NCBI GenBank assembly: GCA_022496805.1
Contig: CM040094.1
Coordinates: 6,595,501 to 6,659,500, forward strand
Direction: 5' to 3'
Origin: Pohlia nutans
Lineage: Eukaryota; Streptophyta; Bryopsida; Bryales; Mniaceae
DNA: 64,000 bases
Made by a program: the position numbers and the translations under genes. Under the pieces are notes generated by a model. The model saw nothing but the letters and a program-made list of their open reading frames with translations. It did not search any database and was not told the DNA's origin. Positions 43,600 to 56,500 of this stretch are shown piece by piece (within the stretch, counting starts at the first letter, position 1; the number at the start of each line of letters is the position of its first letter).

Positions 43600-46155
43600 G
43601 TAGAAATACCTATAACGGATAACTTAGGCTTTCTAGCCTATGTGCGGTAGAAGTAGAAAGCAGATATTATATTATTCTTCATCAAAGTGGAGTAGAAATC
43701 ATGAAGAATGAAAAAAATTCCATAATTTTAACCTAATTTTTTTAATTTCTATAAAATCTCAAAGCAAAATGTCAGTTGTCACCCAAAATTGATAACTAGA
43801 CTATTCCAAATATAATTATGAACATGTTGCTTCTTGAAATTGAATAATATTGGTAAAAGTGCAAAAAGTTGATTGGTTGACAAAAATTTCTATACAAGTG
43901 GCATAGAGTTTGGTTGTTAACCATTAGATTGTATGGGTTAGTCTACACATTGGTTTGGCCGAGTGTATCAACCATCTATTATACAATGCAGCTCGGTTTG
44001 TCTCACTCAACCGTTCCGCACTGGAATCCGTCGAGGAGACAACCCAAGCTCAATGTGCTCAACGGCACGGGTCCCACATGTTTCACAACATTCTACCTTA
44101 TTGTAATTCCTCATTTTCTTATTTTGTTAAGGACCCCTACCGAAGTATGAATTGGACCTCATGTTTTTTCTTAGTAATTTTAAATTGGTCTTAATAAGAC
44201 CGTAGTTGGTAAAAAAGATCGGGGAACAAACAATTATAAGAAGAAGAAATTATTTATTCAAAAAATATATATTTTGTATAGTGAAAAAGTAAGAGAATTT
44301 TGAAGATTATTTGTAGAATATGGCATTTGTTGAAAATGATTTTATTTTTCCAAAAACTTAGTTATTTGGTATGAAATTTTGACCTAGACAGCCGGGTGAT
44401 GGCCTAATACGGGTACCCCCTCAAAAAATAGTGTGATTTTTGATAAATACCTTTTTGATAAGAAGAAAACATTGGAAAATTATAGAAAATAGAGGGTTTT
44501 ATAGACACCATGACTGCAACTATATACATGGTGATAAAGACGGAATTTCTCTAAACATAATATGAGTTAAACATAAGTCATTCACCATGTGAGATGCATA
44601 AAAGTGATATCCATATCAAGCCATTCTCTAGCCGGATGCCGTAAATAGATTTTTATTTTATTTTAAACCAATACTGATATAAATTTTGATTCCATTTCAA
44701 TCTTTTGATGCAATTTTATGAAAAAAGTTAGTAATTTATTTTTTTCAATTTTCTAAGGCTTAATCAATTAATAGAAATTAAAAGCTAGTACATTTATGAA
44801 TATGAATGAAACATATAGAATATAAATGAAATGACATTTTTTTCATTTTAAAATTACAAACAAATTTCAAATTCAAAATAGTAGCAGGACCATTTTGAAC
44901 TAGTAGCAAATTTTAGCTCTATTCTTTCTTTATACAGTACATAGCATTGGTTCAATGGAATATAGCAAAAGAAATCATATGTGATGCCTACAGAAAAAAG
45001 TTGGCACAGATATTTCAAATATGAATTGCACCCAAATGTAAAATAGTACAGTTCATTAGTCAGTTTGGTACTTGAATGTACGTTCACACCAAGAAGAAAA
45101 ACAAAAAATTTAAGAAGTTAGGATTGTAAATTCAATTTAATTACTTGCACCAATAGAGCAAATCTTTACTCTAATCTAGCTAATATTGCACATAACATGA
45201 TAACTAAAATTGTTATGTGGAATATATATATTTTAAATTCTGGAAGAATATATATTCTTTTATGAAATTATAATCTTCGAAAATAATTAGATATTAGATT
45301 TTTCCGCAAATTGGACTGACTTGCCATGGACAGATTTCCAAATTCTTTGGAATTCGCAAACTCATCTGCGCAAAAGGGGGGGCGAAAATTTCTTTTTTTA
45401 GCCTGCAGCAGGCAGCAGGGCCGGGCCTGCCGCCAGCTCTGTCCAGCCTGTCGCGGGCTGGACCGGGCCCGCCGCAGGCTTCGCTTTACTGGCTACAACT
45501 GAATAATTAAAAGCTTCATGCTATTTTCTCCAAGGGTGCAGGAAAACTGAGGTCGTGAAATTGAAAGTCACCATTTTTGGTCCCTCCAAACTTCAGACCT
45601 GTAGTTTTTTTCAAGCAACTGACATGTCTACTTTTATTGGGAACTGACCCTCTCTTTTTGAAAACTATAGTCCACTTACCCTACTTTAGGCCACTTTGCG
45701 GATAACTCTATTGGAAGGAAATAATCAAGGTATTTAAATTTTAGGGTAACAATGGCATCTTTTTGTTTCATATTCAACTCTTGAAGGTCATATGTAATTG
45801 TAGCATAATTTATTACTACTAGAGTCGAAATTTATATTTTACTTTTTCATCACATTTAGCATTGAGTAGCATAGAATGACTCTGTCTGGTTCCACAGTAG
45901 ATGGTATAGCATATTCCACACCCTATAGGACTTCATCAGTAGCTAATTGAACAAATGGAGTCCCAAGGTGATGAGCAAAGTGCTTGAAGGATACGCAAAA
46001 TAAGACCACATACTTTAAAGTAATCATACACCATATCTTACTTTAATATTATATCTATTATAATCCTACTTTTTTAACAACTTACACTCATGCAATTTGC
46101 AATATGAGAAAATTTTGAATTTCTACCAAAATTTGCTATAAAGTCAAAGTGATAT
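43600..46155. other. Intergenic, no gene seen
   Basis: AT-rich. The exception is a GC-rich spot at about 45396-45480 made of short hairpins (GCCTGCAGCAGGC, CGGGCC, GCCGCAGGC). No ORF is supported. Confidence 0.5.
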
Positions 46156-46161
46156 CACTAT

Positions 46162-46337
46162 CACTACTAGCAAAGACCTCGCTTCTCACTCAAAATAGTG
46201 TGAGAGTTCACTCTGCACACTTGTCCTATATGGCAAATCGCACTCACCAAGTCTTGAGCGCATGTGGGGCAGTGAGTGAGAAGTGGTGCAATTTGACTCA
46301 CCTACCAAGTGAAAAGCGACGCCTTCTCCTTGTAGCG
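46162..46337. mobile_element. CACTA-type MITE, copy 1 (upstream of DUF1218 gene)
   Basis: It starts CACTACTAGCAAAGACCTCG and ends CGACGCCTTCTCCTTGTAGCG-like. The 3-bp duplication TAT lies at 46159-46161 and 46338-46340. CACTA ends plus a 3-bp duplication define the CACTA (En/Spm) class. It ends 366 bp before the DUF1218 start codon. Confidence 0.88.
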
Positions 46338-46703
46338 TATGTTCTTAATGAGTGTACAGATTATCGGATGAATAATCAATTTTACATCCATATTCTACAT
46401 GTAAATAGCTGTAATGAAGATCTGAACTAATTGCTACGATCTTGGGGAATTGAGAAAGCAGGGAAGACTGAAGCTTGCGGCATTCGGAATGATGAGGTTT
46501 GAAATTCCAAAGGAATCTTGAGCTGCACCACCTCATCAAGAAACATACGCACGCTGTGATTTGCTTTCTCTTCTTGCTCGCCATGCTCTTCTTCATTCAT
46601 TTTCAAAGTAGAGTGCAACATTCATTCAATCCTCAGAGTGTAGTGAACGGAGCTTTTCAGACTGCAAAGCAAAGGAAAGGAAAGGAAAGGAGATAGAATC
46701 ATC

Positions 46704-48734
46704 ATGGCATTGGGGACTCGGTACTCCCTCAAAGTGATCGCCATAGCCACTCTCGCTGCTGCCATGGGCGTGGTCGCCTCCCTTTTGGGCCTCGTTGCAG
46801 AAAAGAAACGTATTAGCGTAAGATCACCGGTTCATGGATTTCATTTAGCAACTGATAAGGATTTCATTGCATAGAAACGAAGCTCCTCAAACGTACATGT
46901 GAAGATGATTGTCCAGGTTCCATAACATTGAATGTTTAGCTTTAGGGAGGATGCACAACCATAGCTAAAAATCAAGAGACAATCGGTAATAATCATGGAC
47001 ACAAATTTTTTGCATTGTCGGAATCCCATTGATGCAATACTTTTCACTACAGAACGTAGTTCATCAAGTTTATATGAGCTGCGTTTGTAAGAATCAGTGT
47101 GTTTCTGAGCAGGGATTCTGATTCCGAAAGGGTATTCTGAACTTTAAAGAATGTTATGTCATTTAGGATAATGCACTGTAGCTTCAAATCACTACAAGCA
47201 GGGGCGTCGTTTCTCGCTCTGGAGGATCCTGTTCATTGTCACTTTTCACTCTACACGTTTGTCCTACATGACAAATCGCACTCAAAAAATTGGTGAGTGC
47301 TAAGTGGCGCGGTTTGACTCACAGAAAGAGTGAAAAGCGACGCCTTCTCCTTGTAGTGAATTCTCTTTGCTAAAATTATGCTTGATCACCCCGATATGGA
47401 CACTTGGTATTTCATATTTGGGATTTGAGGTGACCATCATCTTCAAATGCCACTTGTGAGGCTAAATAGCAGCTATGTCTGAGATCAATCCGAAATCATC
47501 TTGGCGTGTGTGTTATGAATTTGTATTTTGGCTGCAGGCGGATGAGATAATTTGGGACGACGAAACAAACCAGTGCATCATGCCAGTGAACAAAACGTTC
47601 TCACTGTCCATAGCGGCAGCGTTTCTGCTCCTCTTGACGCAGGTGTTACTGACCGCAGCTGGAGGATGCCCCTGCTGCAATTACAAGATTGACAAGCTCA
47701 CAAGCCCTGCACCACTTGCAATCAAGAGCCTCGTTGTCTCTTGGTATGCAACACTGTCTAACTTTCTCTTACCACTTCTGATCAGTTCTTTAACCCCAAA
47801 TACCAATTGCACAATCAAGCTCTTTCATAACATAGTCCTACTCATATCATACACTGATTGCGAGTAGCTAGCTGTCACTAGTAGGAAATGTGTCGTTTTT
47901 CACTTACTATAAATGAAAAAGGAATGAAACCGCGCCAAGCACATAGGTTGTGTCAATGCTGTGAGTGGTCTTGGTCACAAGAATTGGTCACAAGAAGACA
48001 GAAATCTAGGCACAATATTCCGTCACTGTTCACTGTTTCCACAAAGTGGGGAATGAAAAACGACAGGTCTACTACTAGTGTGTGACAACATTGCACTAGT
48101 GTGTGACAACATTGCAGTTCCTAATGTTGCTGTAACGAATGTAACTAATGTGTGCTAACAAACATAAGGTAGCACAGAGTGTATGATCCTTCACTTCGAG
48201 ATTTCCTTCCTCTGACACCTCACAAAAATATTTTTCCTGAGAAGAGGGACTTTAAATAAAGTGAGTGACCACTAACTCCTCACTAACAGGATCTGTATTT
48301 CATGGGAGGCAAGAAAATTTGCTCACAATAAGTGCTTCAATTTCCAAACCCTTGATTAATCTCTTCATGGACTCTTCTGGGGAAGTGAATTGAAACGATT
48401 CTCGTTTGCCTTGTGATGCAGGGCATTGTGTATTGTTGCTGTGATATTTTACTTCTACGGGGCCAGCGTGAGCAGCAACCATCACGCCAGACCCAAAGCA
48501 AGGCCATTGTTTCCCGCTACAACCTCAGCCTCCTGCGGCTATGCAGTAGACTCCGGAGTGTGGGCCAGCGCTGCTCTGATGAGCATTTTGGCCACAGCCT
48601 CCGGAATCACGTCTTACCTGGCTGCCTCTCGCGTCTTCCTCGTTCACACACGCCTGGGCCAGCCCACGTTCAGCATCAAGCTTGCACAACCAGCTGATGG
48701 ACCAACTCCTCTCACAATCATTTCCGCTACGTGA
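46704..48734 (+). CDS. DUF1218 (DEAL/MWL-like) four-helix membrane protein, 3 exons
   Basis: Exons 46704-46817, 47538-47743 and 48422-48734 (GT-AG, in frame) give 210 residues. Four membrane segments can be seen: KVIAIATLAAAMGVVASLLG, SIAAAFLLLLTQVLLTAA, the ALCIVAVIFYFYG segment, and AALMSILATASGITSYLAA. Family cysteines are NQCIMP, GGCPCC and SCGYAV. Plant DUF1218 proteins include DEAL1/VCC (leaf symmetry, vascular patterning) and MWL-1/2 (lignin-related wall modification). They act in the endomembrane system or plasma membrane. Which subgroup this belongs to cannot be told. The start codon is followed directly by the first helix, which may act as a signal anchor. Both introns carry CACTA-type MITEs. 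Confidence 0.9.
47190..47358. mobile_element. CACTA-type MITE, copy 2 (DUF1218 intron 1)
   Basis: It starts CACTACAAGCAGGGGCGTCG and ends CGACGCCTTCTCCTTGTAGTG-like, with the 3-bp duplication AAT at 47187-47189 and 47359-47361. The interior (TGACAAATCGCACTCA, GTTTGACTCAC) matches copy 1. Confidence 0.92.
47876..48080. mobile_element. CACTA-type MITE, second family (DUF1218 intron 2)
   Basis: CACTAGTAGGAAATGTGTCG at the left pairs with CGACAGGTCTACTACTAGTG at the right. The 3-bp duplication TGT lies at 47873-47875 and 48081-48083. Right after it, a 22-bp unit (ACTAGTGTGTGACAACATTG) is repeated in tandem. Confidence 0.9.
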
Positions 48735-49250
48735 CCTTAAAACGGTCTAATTAGGGTTTGGTTCCAGTGTGTGCATTGAAGGATTACATCTCAACAGTAT
48801 TTCAATTGTGTGATTATGTTGAACGGTACAAATCCGGTTCTCTTTTCTGCGTTTCAATTAGCATGGGATCTTGGGAGTATTGTGACTACGTACCTTAGAG
48901 ATCGATGTGACTACGGATGAGGGAAGTTTCGTTTTGCCCTTGTATTCTTGAAGTCCTGCCGTATGACAAAACATTGAAAATTCTACAACAAATGCTGTAC
49001 AGTTTGTCCATACGAGAATGAACACAATTGAATAATTCTAACGCCTACAAATGCAGCAAAAGGTGCAGATTCCTTCTCGCTGAATACTGGGTGCCGCTCT
49101 GACTGGCCCCCTGAGTCAATGAAAAAAACAGTGTTGGTTAATAAACATTCGAAGCATTTTCAATGATATTGCAAATGAGAACAATAACAACGAAAGCAAA
49201 ATGGACTGGCACGATGCTCAAGTTACTTTTCTTTGTGCATCTTTTTGTAT
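48735..49250. other. 3' flank of DUF1218 gene
   Basis: Likely 3' UTR and intergenic DNA. No further gene is seen. Confidence 0.5.
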
Positions 49251-49253
49251 GCA

Positions 49254-49358
49254 GAGTTAACCGAAAAGTCAGCTCAAAGAGGAAAGTTTTAGCAAACTCC
49301 TCTTGAACTCCTATTGGAGCAAAAAGGGAGGTTAGATGGGCTTCTTTTCGGTTAACTC
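49254..49358. mobile_element. GAGTTAACCG MITE, internally deleted copy
   Basis: The ends GAGTTAACCGAAAAGTC and CTTTTCGGTTAACTC, with the interior TCAAAGAGGAAAGTTTTAGC shared with the next two copies. It is only 105 bp. The surrounding TTTTTGTATGCAG and CTGCATACAAAAA are also an inverted pair. Confidence 0.85.
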
Positions 49359-49701
49359 ATCCTGCATACAAAAAATCTCTGAGACCATCATCTCTTGATC
49401 TCATACATAAACTGCACATGACCTGATGAAGAAATTGACTTTGTCATGTCTTGATTGATTCCGGCCCTTTATAACTTTTTGTCCCCATACATTCTAGAGC
49501 AGTGTTGACCTCCCACCTACAACACTTGCTTATAATAGTTGGTGAACTCAAGATGAGAGAGGATCTGTGCTCAAGATAAGATGCCAAGAATCAGTACCTT
49601 GATTCTTCCTGTCTGGGCCCAAAGTGTTCACAGCTCCTTTCAACAATGGTATGGTCACTTCAAATTTGTATAGGAAGAAATATGATTATCTAGACTCAAT
49701 A

Positions 49702-50011
49702 GAGTTAACCGAGAAGTCACCTCAAAGAGGAAAGTTTTAGCAAACTCCTTTTGAACTCCTCTTGAACTCATATTGAAATATAAATAGACTGAAAACTAGT
49801 TCATTATGAGTTGGGAGACAATCTAAATCAAGCCATTGTCATTATTCTCCACACTTCGCAATGACTCCCACACCTTCTACCAAATCTCCAAGCCTATGGC
49901 CTACAAGGGGACAATCTACGACATGACACTATTCAACCCAAGTATAGCTCAAAAGAGAGGTTAGAAGTAGAGCAAAAAGGGAGGTTAGATGGGCTTCTTT
50001 TTGGTTAACTC
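49702..50011. mobile_element. GAGTTAACCG MITE, copy 2
   Basis: It runs from GAGTTAACCGAGAAGTC to CTTCTTTTTGGTTAACTC, with TA at 49700-49701 and 50012-50013. It is 310 bp and inverted relative to copy 3. Confidence 0.9.
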
Positions 50012-50143
50012 TAATGACAAGAAGAGGAATTCCAATAAACTTGCAACCTAAAGTGACTTCATCTCCCCACATACGTCATAGAGAAACTAAAGAAATTGAA
50101 ATGGATAACATTCAACATACTAAGCTTAAAACGAGAAATAATA

Positions 50144-50463
50144 GAGTTAACCGAAAAGAAGGCCTTGGAACATGCCTTTTCAACCTTCTTTCAAGCGTTC
50201 TTTTGAGCTCCTTTGAGCTATGTTTGGGTTGAATAGTGTCGTGCCATAACTTGTCCCCTTGTGAGCCATGGGCTTGGAGCTTTGGTAGGAGGTGTGGAAG
50301 TCATTGCGAGGTGTGGAGAATAATGACATTGGCTTGCTTTAGATTGTCTCCCAACTCACCTTGAACTAGTTTTTGGTCTATTTATATTTCAATATGAGTT
50401 CAAGAGGAGTTCAAGAGGAATTTGCTAAAACTTTCCTCTTTGAACTGACTTTTCGGTTAACTC
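50144..50463. mobile_element. GAGTTAACCG MITE, copy 3
   Basis: It runs from GAGTTAACCGAAAAGAAG to CTGACTTTTCGGTTAACTC, with TA at 50142-50143 and 50464-50465. It is 320 bp and shares ACAATCTA-like, GGAGACAAT and CTCTTGAACTC motifs with copy 2 in reverse. Confidence 0.9.
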
Positions 50464-50465
50464 TA

Positions 50466-52520
50466 ATATCACGGTAAAATTGTCTGATGATGGTGGATGT
50501 ACCTCAATTTCATTGGCCTTGAAATAGCCTTCGAATGTTTTTCCTGTACAAGTATGCTTATGGAAAAAGAAACCATATTCGTGTAATATACACTCCATAT
50601 GCTGAATGCATCTGTCATTGAAGAGTTTTAGGGTTTAGGGTTTAGAGTGCTTTGCCAGGTGCTTTGCCTCATCTGGTTTCGTTTTGGCATTCCTTGTACG
50701 AAGCGAACAATGAAGTGCTGCTTGTTGACACAGTATCTCTGCAATGCAGAAAGTATTGAGCTTCACCCCTCATAACCTAATTTCAAGGAAACGGAGCACT
50801 CAACTGCTGAAAAGAAGGAAATTTTAACGAAAAGTGAAACGTAGCAAGTGCATATGACTGTACATGGACTTGGGTTACCTGGATGGGATGCGTGACAGTA
50901 ATGAACACACCGAGAACAAGAATCAGAGACTCTAGGCCGAGGACTCTAGGCCATGCAAGAGACAAGGTAGGAAGCAAGAGGTGTCCCCAACAAACTGTGC
51001 GCAATAGTGTTTTGTGGGAGGCTGAGATGAAGGCGTGTCATACATAGTTGGAAACCTCGCAAGAGTACGCACCCATTGATCCAAAGAATATGTGAATCAA
51101 AGATGTGGTTCAAAAGTTTTGGCTCTTCAAAGTTGACACTCTCTCGGGAAGCATAAGTTATTATTGAGGGTGAGACTCGAGGTTCCTGACGACACTCTCA
51201 ATGAAATGGGACATGTTATATGTTGATGGAAAGCTAAGGAAAAGATCTCTTCAGATTGCTAAGGCTCATAAGGAGAAATGCAAGGGCTTAAAAGTTATAG
51301 CCCAACAAAGGAAGGGAGAACCAAAAACGCAACCTTTTAAGTAGAATCCTTTGGAGGCTATAACTCCCTCGGTACGGTTTGGAATGAAAAAATAAAATAG
51401 TGCATTATGATCTATTCTTTGAGATCAAGAAAATGGGCTTGCACTTGAGATTTGAACAAATGAGCTAAAATTTGTGGGCGTTTGTATGGTACGGTCCACT
51501 AGAATTATTGCCTATTTGTCCTTTTTTGAGGATTTTGAGGATTTGAAAAATGCATTTGACAAAGAATTTTTTTTTTGTGAAATCTAAAGTGGTAGGATGG
51601 ACAAAAGGTAAACTAAATTGAGACAGTGACAAGGGAGTGGACAGTCTTTCAAAAAAAAAGTGTATCTAGGAAGTCTCTTTGTATAATGTATCATAAAAAC
51701 AAGAAGCCTTCCTCTTTACTCCTCCCTAGTGCCAAAATTAGTTATTGTGGCTAATATTTACTGGGGCCTAACGCCCGCACCTTTAGCATTATGAAGTGCT
51801 TAGTTGCACCTCTTAACACGAGTTAGGAGATGCCCCACTCCACACTAAACCACTATTGTGGTGTCTATAATAGTGGTTCTCACATTGTAAGTCCTGTAGT
51901 GAAAATTAAGAACCTAACAAAGAGTTGGGCGTTGACTAAGGACAATAATTGCCGATGGTGAGTAGTGATATTGTAGAGCACGTAGACATTTGTATAAGTT
52001 CCGCCCTATGTATCAAATGGCGTGCCCGATTGTTTTGTGAGAGCTAAGTATGAGACTTACGGGGTGTTGGGACTTGAAACACGCAATTTGTTATTTACGA
52101 ACTTAACCATATAATCATGCATTTGGCCCCGGGGTGCATAAAAAAAATTGTCTAAAAGTTCTTTAAAAATGGCAACTTTTGTCTTTCTACTTGTAATCCC
52201 TTACATTGTATTCAAACAATTTTTTTAAGTACTTTTTTTATCTTTATCTTTTCTTTTCTCTTTTTTTATCTTGTTTTTTTTCTTGTCTTCTATTCTTTCT
52301 TCAGGTGTGGCTGTTGAACGATTTGAACCTTAAACGATGGTCGCAAAGCCAATATATATATTTATATATTATATTATAGTATATTATATCATATTATATT
52401 ATTTATAATTTTATTTTTAGCTGTTAGGTGTGCAGCCCCGGGAACGCAACTCTTGAATTATATGGCCCTGATTATAATCACTTATAATGTATTTTAGTTC
52501 AATCTCGAGTGATGTAGTTT
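50466..52520. other. Intergenic, no gene seen
   Basis: No supported ORF. A TTTAGGGTTTAGGG tract is at about 50632-50646 and an AT microsatellite at about 52350-52410. Confidence 0.5.
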
Positions 52521-52523
52521 GTT

Positions 52524-53507
52524 TTAACCCTTAAACGCCCACGATGTCGAAAAACGACATTTTGGATGAAAGGCAGAAACTTTGAAGAGCCATAACTTCT
52601 TCATCCGAAGTCCGTTTTTGACGAAATCACTTGGGTTGGGTCCCAAATCAAGTCTACTTTGTGTGGTAAAAATTACAAACCCGTGCAATGAAGTATGAAT
52701 TAATGGCATGCATTTTAGTGAAGGCAGATTTTGTTTTTGGGTTTTCAAACATGGGGCATGTTTTACCATTGCAAGCCAATTATGTGAAATCAAATATAGT
52801 TTTTCATGAATTTTTTTTACATAATCATGATCTTAAGATGAAATTTTAAAACTTTCTAGTTGGAAGATTTTTGATCCAAATACTTTTGGTATTAGATTTG
52901 CAATGATGTTTCTATAATGAAAAAAGTGAAAAAATGGATGATTTTTGAGGAGCTATATCTCCTTCATCCACCTTTGGATTTCAACTTTATTTTTTTGGGA
53001 TGGATTTCAATTCAAGTCTAGTTTTAGTGGTAGAAACCTTGACTAAATCAAATACGTTTTGAAGATAAGGCATAGATTTGAGTGCAAAGGGTCTAGTTTT
53101 GGACTAATTTTCCTTTGTTAAGTTTTTGACAGGATTCATCATTGCAAGGCTATTATTTGAGCAAAGAAATTTTTTTTGATGAGTTTTTTTGGTTTAAGGG
53201 TATTATTGAGATGAAGGTGAATAACTTTCTAGTTGGGGGTTTTTTCATTGTAGTAGCTTTGTTGGTAGAATTTCCACTCTAAAGTGAAAATGATGAAATT
53301 TTGTTGTCTATTTTGAGTACTAATACGTTATGATCCCGCAATCTATGAGGCTTCATGACCCAAATTTTGGTCCACATGACCTACAATAAGTTTACCACAA
53401 GATTGTACGGTTGAGATCTAAATAGCTTGCCTTCATTTTCATCTATGACACTTTTTTCCAAATTGTGATTCTAGGCTTGGGACCCCCCTTGGACATTTAA
53501 GGGTTAA
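52524..53507. mobile_element. TTAA-flanked element, 984 bp
   Basis: It begins TTAACCCTTAAACGCCCA and ends GGACATTTAAGGGTTAA, with TTAA at both borders. Close to the left end is the palindrome AATGTCGTTTTTCGACAT read on the minus strand (plus: ATGTCGAAAAACGACAT). The interior has no transposase ORF. It is the longest TTAA element in the window. Confidence 0.85.
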
Positions 53508-53509
53508 TG

Positions 53510-56500
53510 TAGAAAACTCTTGTAGCCCTTCTAACAAGGCGTTCAAAATTTTAATTATGTATAGGAAATGAATATTTCTTGAAGCACATAATTTCATTAA
53601 AAACCTAATTCTATGAATTTTTTTAATACATGTAGCATAGGCCAAACTACCAAACTTTTTGGGCTTTTTAATAAAAACCTAACTTTTAAAATTATGCATA
53701 GGCAACTTATTGGTTTAACTATTGGGATAGAAGATTGCCGATTTGTGTTAGGATACGGTTGAGGTATGTGTATTTGAACCATAGGTGTTTTAAAATAGGT
53801 GTTTTAATTCTTTCTATATGTTGTGGAGTTTTGTTTTTTAATAAATATGCAACCAAAAAAATTTACATCTCATTTTATTTAATTTGGTCTTCACCCAACT
53901 TTTTGGTCCTTTTATTTTTGTATAATTTGATATAATTTTTACAAAAGTCGTCCTCTAAGCCGTTTTAATGCCAAATGATCCCCTTGTGTATAATATGGGA
54001 GTTGCGTACCTGGGTTTCCTTTTATGCCTTGAAGCAATGGTTTGATGTGGGTTCCAAAATGGATTGTCTCCTTGAAACATTATCATTTGTAACTCATTTA
54101 ATGTGTGTTAGAAATTACGCATTTTCAATTTACATGAATTTGATGTCAAATTCATGAAAAAATAGAAATACTATATTCAAATATTGTTGAGCAAGAAAAT
54201 TGAACAATTTTAAATATTCCTTTTCATTCCTATGTTCTTCAAATCCGGAATCGTCTCAATGATAGATTTGAAGAAAAAGGTACAATCCAGAATACTAATC
54301 TATAGCAAATTAGTTCATATTAACCATAAAATTTAACTAAAATAATGTTTGAGTCATATCTATGTTTAAATTTAACTCATAATTTGATGAATTGCTATAT
54401 TTCCTTATGTATGAAAACTTACAAAAATCACATATCTTAAATACAATCTAAAAGGACCAAGATTAAAAACAACTTCATTGTTAAACCCATATGATGTACT
54501 TGAATACAAAATTAATAAAGTGCAAGATTTTCTTAGATATACTTTGACCAAGTATATCTAACACTGACATAATTGTAGTATATCAACAATTCAACATGCC
54601 ATCTAATGGTCTACAACACCACATAATATTTGTAACTTTCCAATATTTTTTATTACCAAATTAAAGGACATGTTTCTGAAGTTCAAAGAGTTTCTTGAAG
54701 GAGTACCCTGATCAGACCATTACCCTGATCAGACCGTTACCCCTCGTCCAATTCATATCAGCTGTACCGTAAGTGGAAGGCAGGGTGGGCACTTTCATGC
54801 TGAATAATTAAAAAAGGTTGAAACCGTGGAGGTCGGCACTTTCAAATGTAATTATTTTTAAATTGACTATTAATAGCTAACACAAAATTCTTTCTGGCAG
54901 CTATATGTTTTGTCCTATTTTTTGTCTACAATTTTTGTTGTTTTCTTTTATCTTTTTTTTTTTGTTTTCTTTTTTTGTTTTTGTTTTTGTTTTTTGGTGT
55001 TCATTTCGAAAAAACACTTAATAAATTTATTTTTATTTTTGGCATTTTTTGGGGAAATTATTTTCTACCGACCCTGCCTTCTTCGTACGGTATTTCATGT
55101 TTTTTTTTTTTTTTTTTTTTTATAATTTTTATGGAGAATGTATTCATTATTCAAGCCAACCATATCCACGTACTATGCTCAAATATTTATTAGTGAGCCA
55201 CAACATAAGGTTCTTTGGAGCCACCCTTGCTCACCTCTAAATCTCATTGAGATTCTGTTAGGGAATAGCATACAAGTGGAGAATAAGGGATATTGTCAAA
55301 AAAACTGGAGTTTAAAACTTAAAAGTAGATGATCAATGCTTGGCACATGGTCCCAAGCATTTTTGCCGAGATAAAAACTAAAAAGTGGATGGTTTGGCCT
55401 CATTGTTTACTCCATTTAGCACTGGGTACAAAGGTGTAGATTAGGAGTTGGAGGTCAAACTTTGACTCCCTTTCTAGAATCTTTACCGCAGTAAAATATG
55501 ATTTACTAGGGTTAAACCATTTTGACCGGCATTGGGGTTATTGGGTTTAAAAAAATGTCCCGGGGTAAAAATCCCCCATATTTACCCCCCATTCCAAGTT
55601 TGGTCTTTGGGTCAAACTGTGAGGGTTCCCTCTGTTGATGAGCATTTAGTTATTTTGGTTTTATAATATTATAAGAATGGCCTAGGTACAATTCCACATG
55701 AGGGAATGGGTGTGATCTCCAAAGGAATTTAGAACCTTTTGAAGGGCTTTGCAATTCACTAATTTTAGAAAGCCCAGCCAAAATACACATTGCATTGCAA
55801 CCTCTTCAGCTATTCATTAGAGGATACCGGTATTTGAGCTCTAAATAGGGCCCTTAAGAAGCTTGTGTGGGGCACCTTGGTTTTTATTTAAATTAGTACT
55901 TCAAAGGTGAAGGACGAGAACATTTCCCGTATTTGTGCCCATGTACTCCGTGGTATGACACTATGATTCAAAGCATGGTGGAGGGAGTTGATAGGTGAGT
56001 CATTCTTTAGTGGTAGCACTCATTGTCCTCTAGTCTAGTCTTTCATACAAGATAGAGGCGGATCCATTGGTACTCACTTAGGTTAAGCCTACATCAATAA
56101 AATGGGGTTCTTTGTCAATCCTTAAGGGCCCTTTTTAGAGCTCAAATATCCTCTAATGCTACCTTCACATCGTAGTATGATTGCATAATTAGGAAGTGCA
56201 ATCATTGAATATGCAAATACGAGAGAGGGTTTGGGATAATGCAAAAAAGATAACGGATATAGTCAAAGAGCCGAGGCATTTTCAAAGCTAAATACTCAAT
56301 TGCATGTAGAATACTTTTATATTATCATCTTTGTTCATTTTGACATTTTCTTAATAAGTAGCAAAACAAAATAATCTTGAAAGTGTCACACAATGTCTAT
56401 TTCACCCTTAAATGATCCAAAAGTCCTTTACGGCTTTATAGTATATTTTATATATAGTGGTATCTAATTAAAATTATAATGACAAAACACTTACAATACA

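Noticed and set aside
50630..50650. TTTAGGG repeats as telomeric or subtelomeric DNA
   Set aside because: Only two or three units are present here and near 2 kb, which fits telo-box motifs and not a telomere.
54910..55240. Phe-rich ORFs
   Set aside because: They arise from T tracts with no amino-acid complexity.
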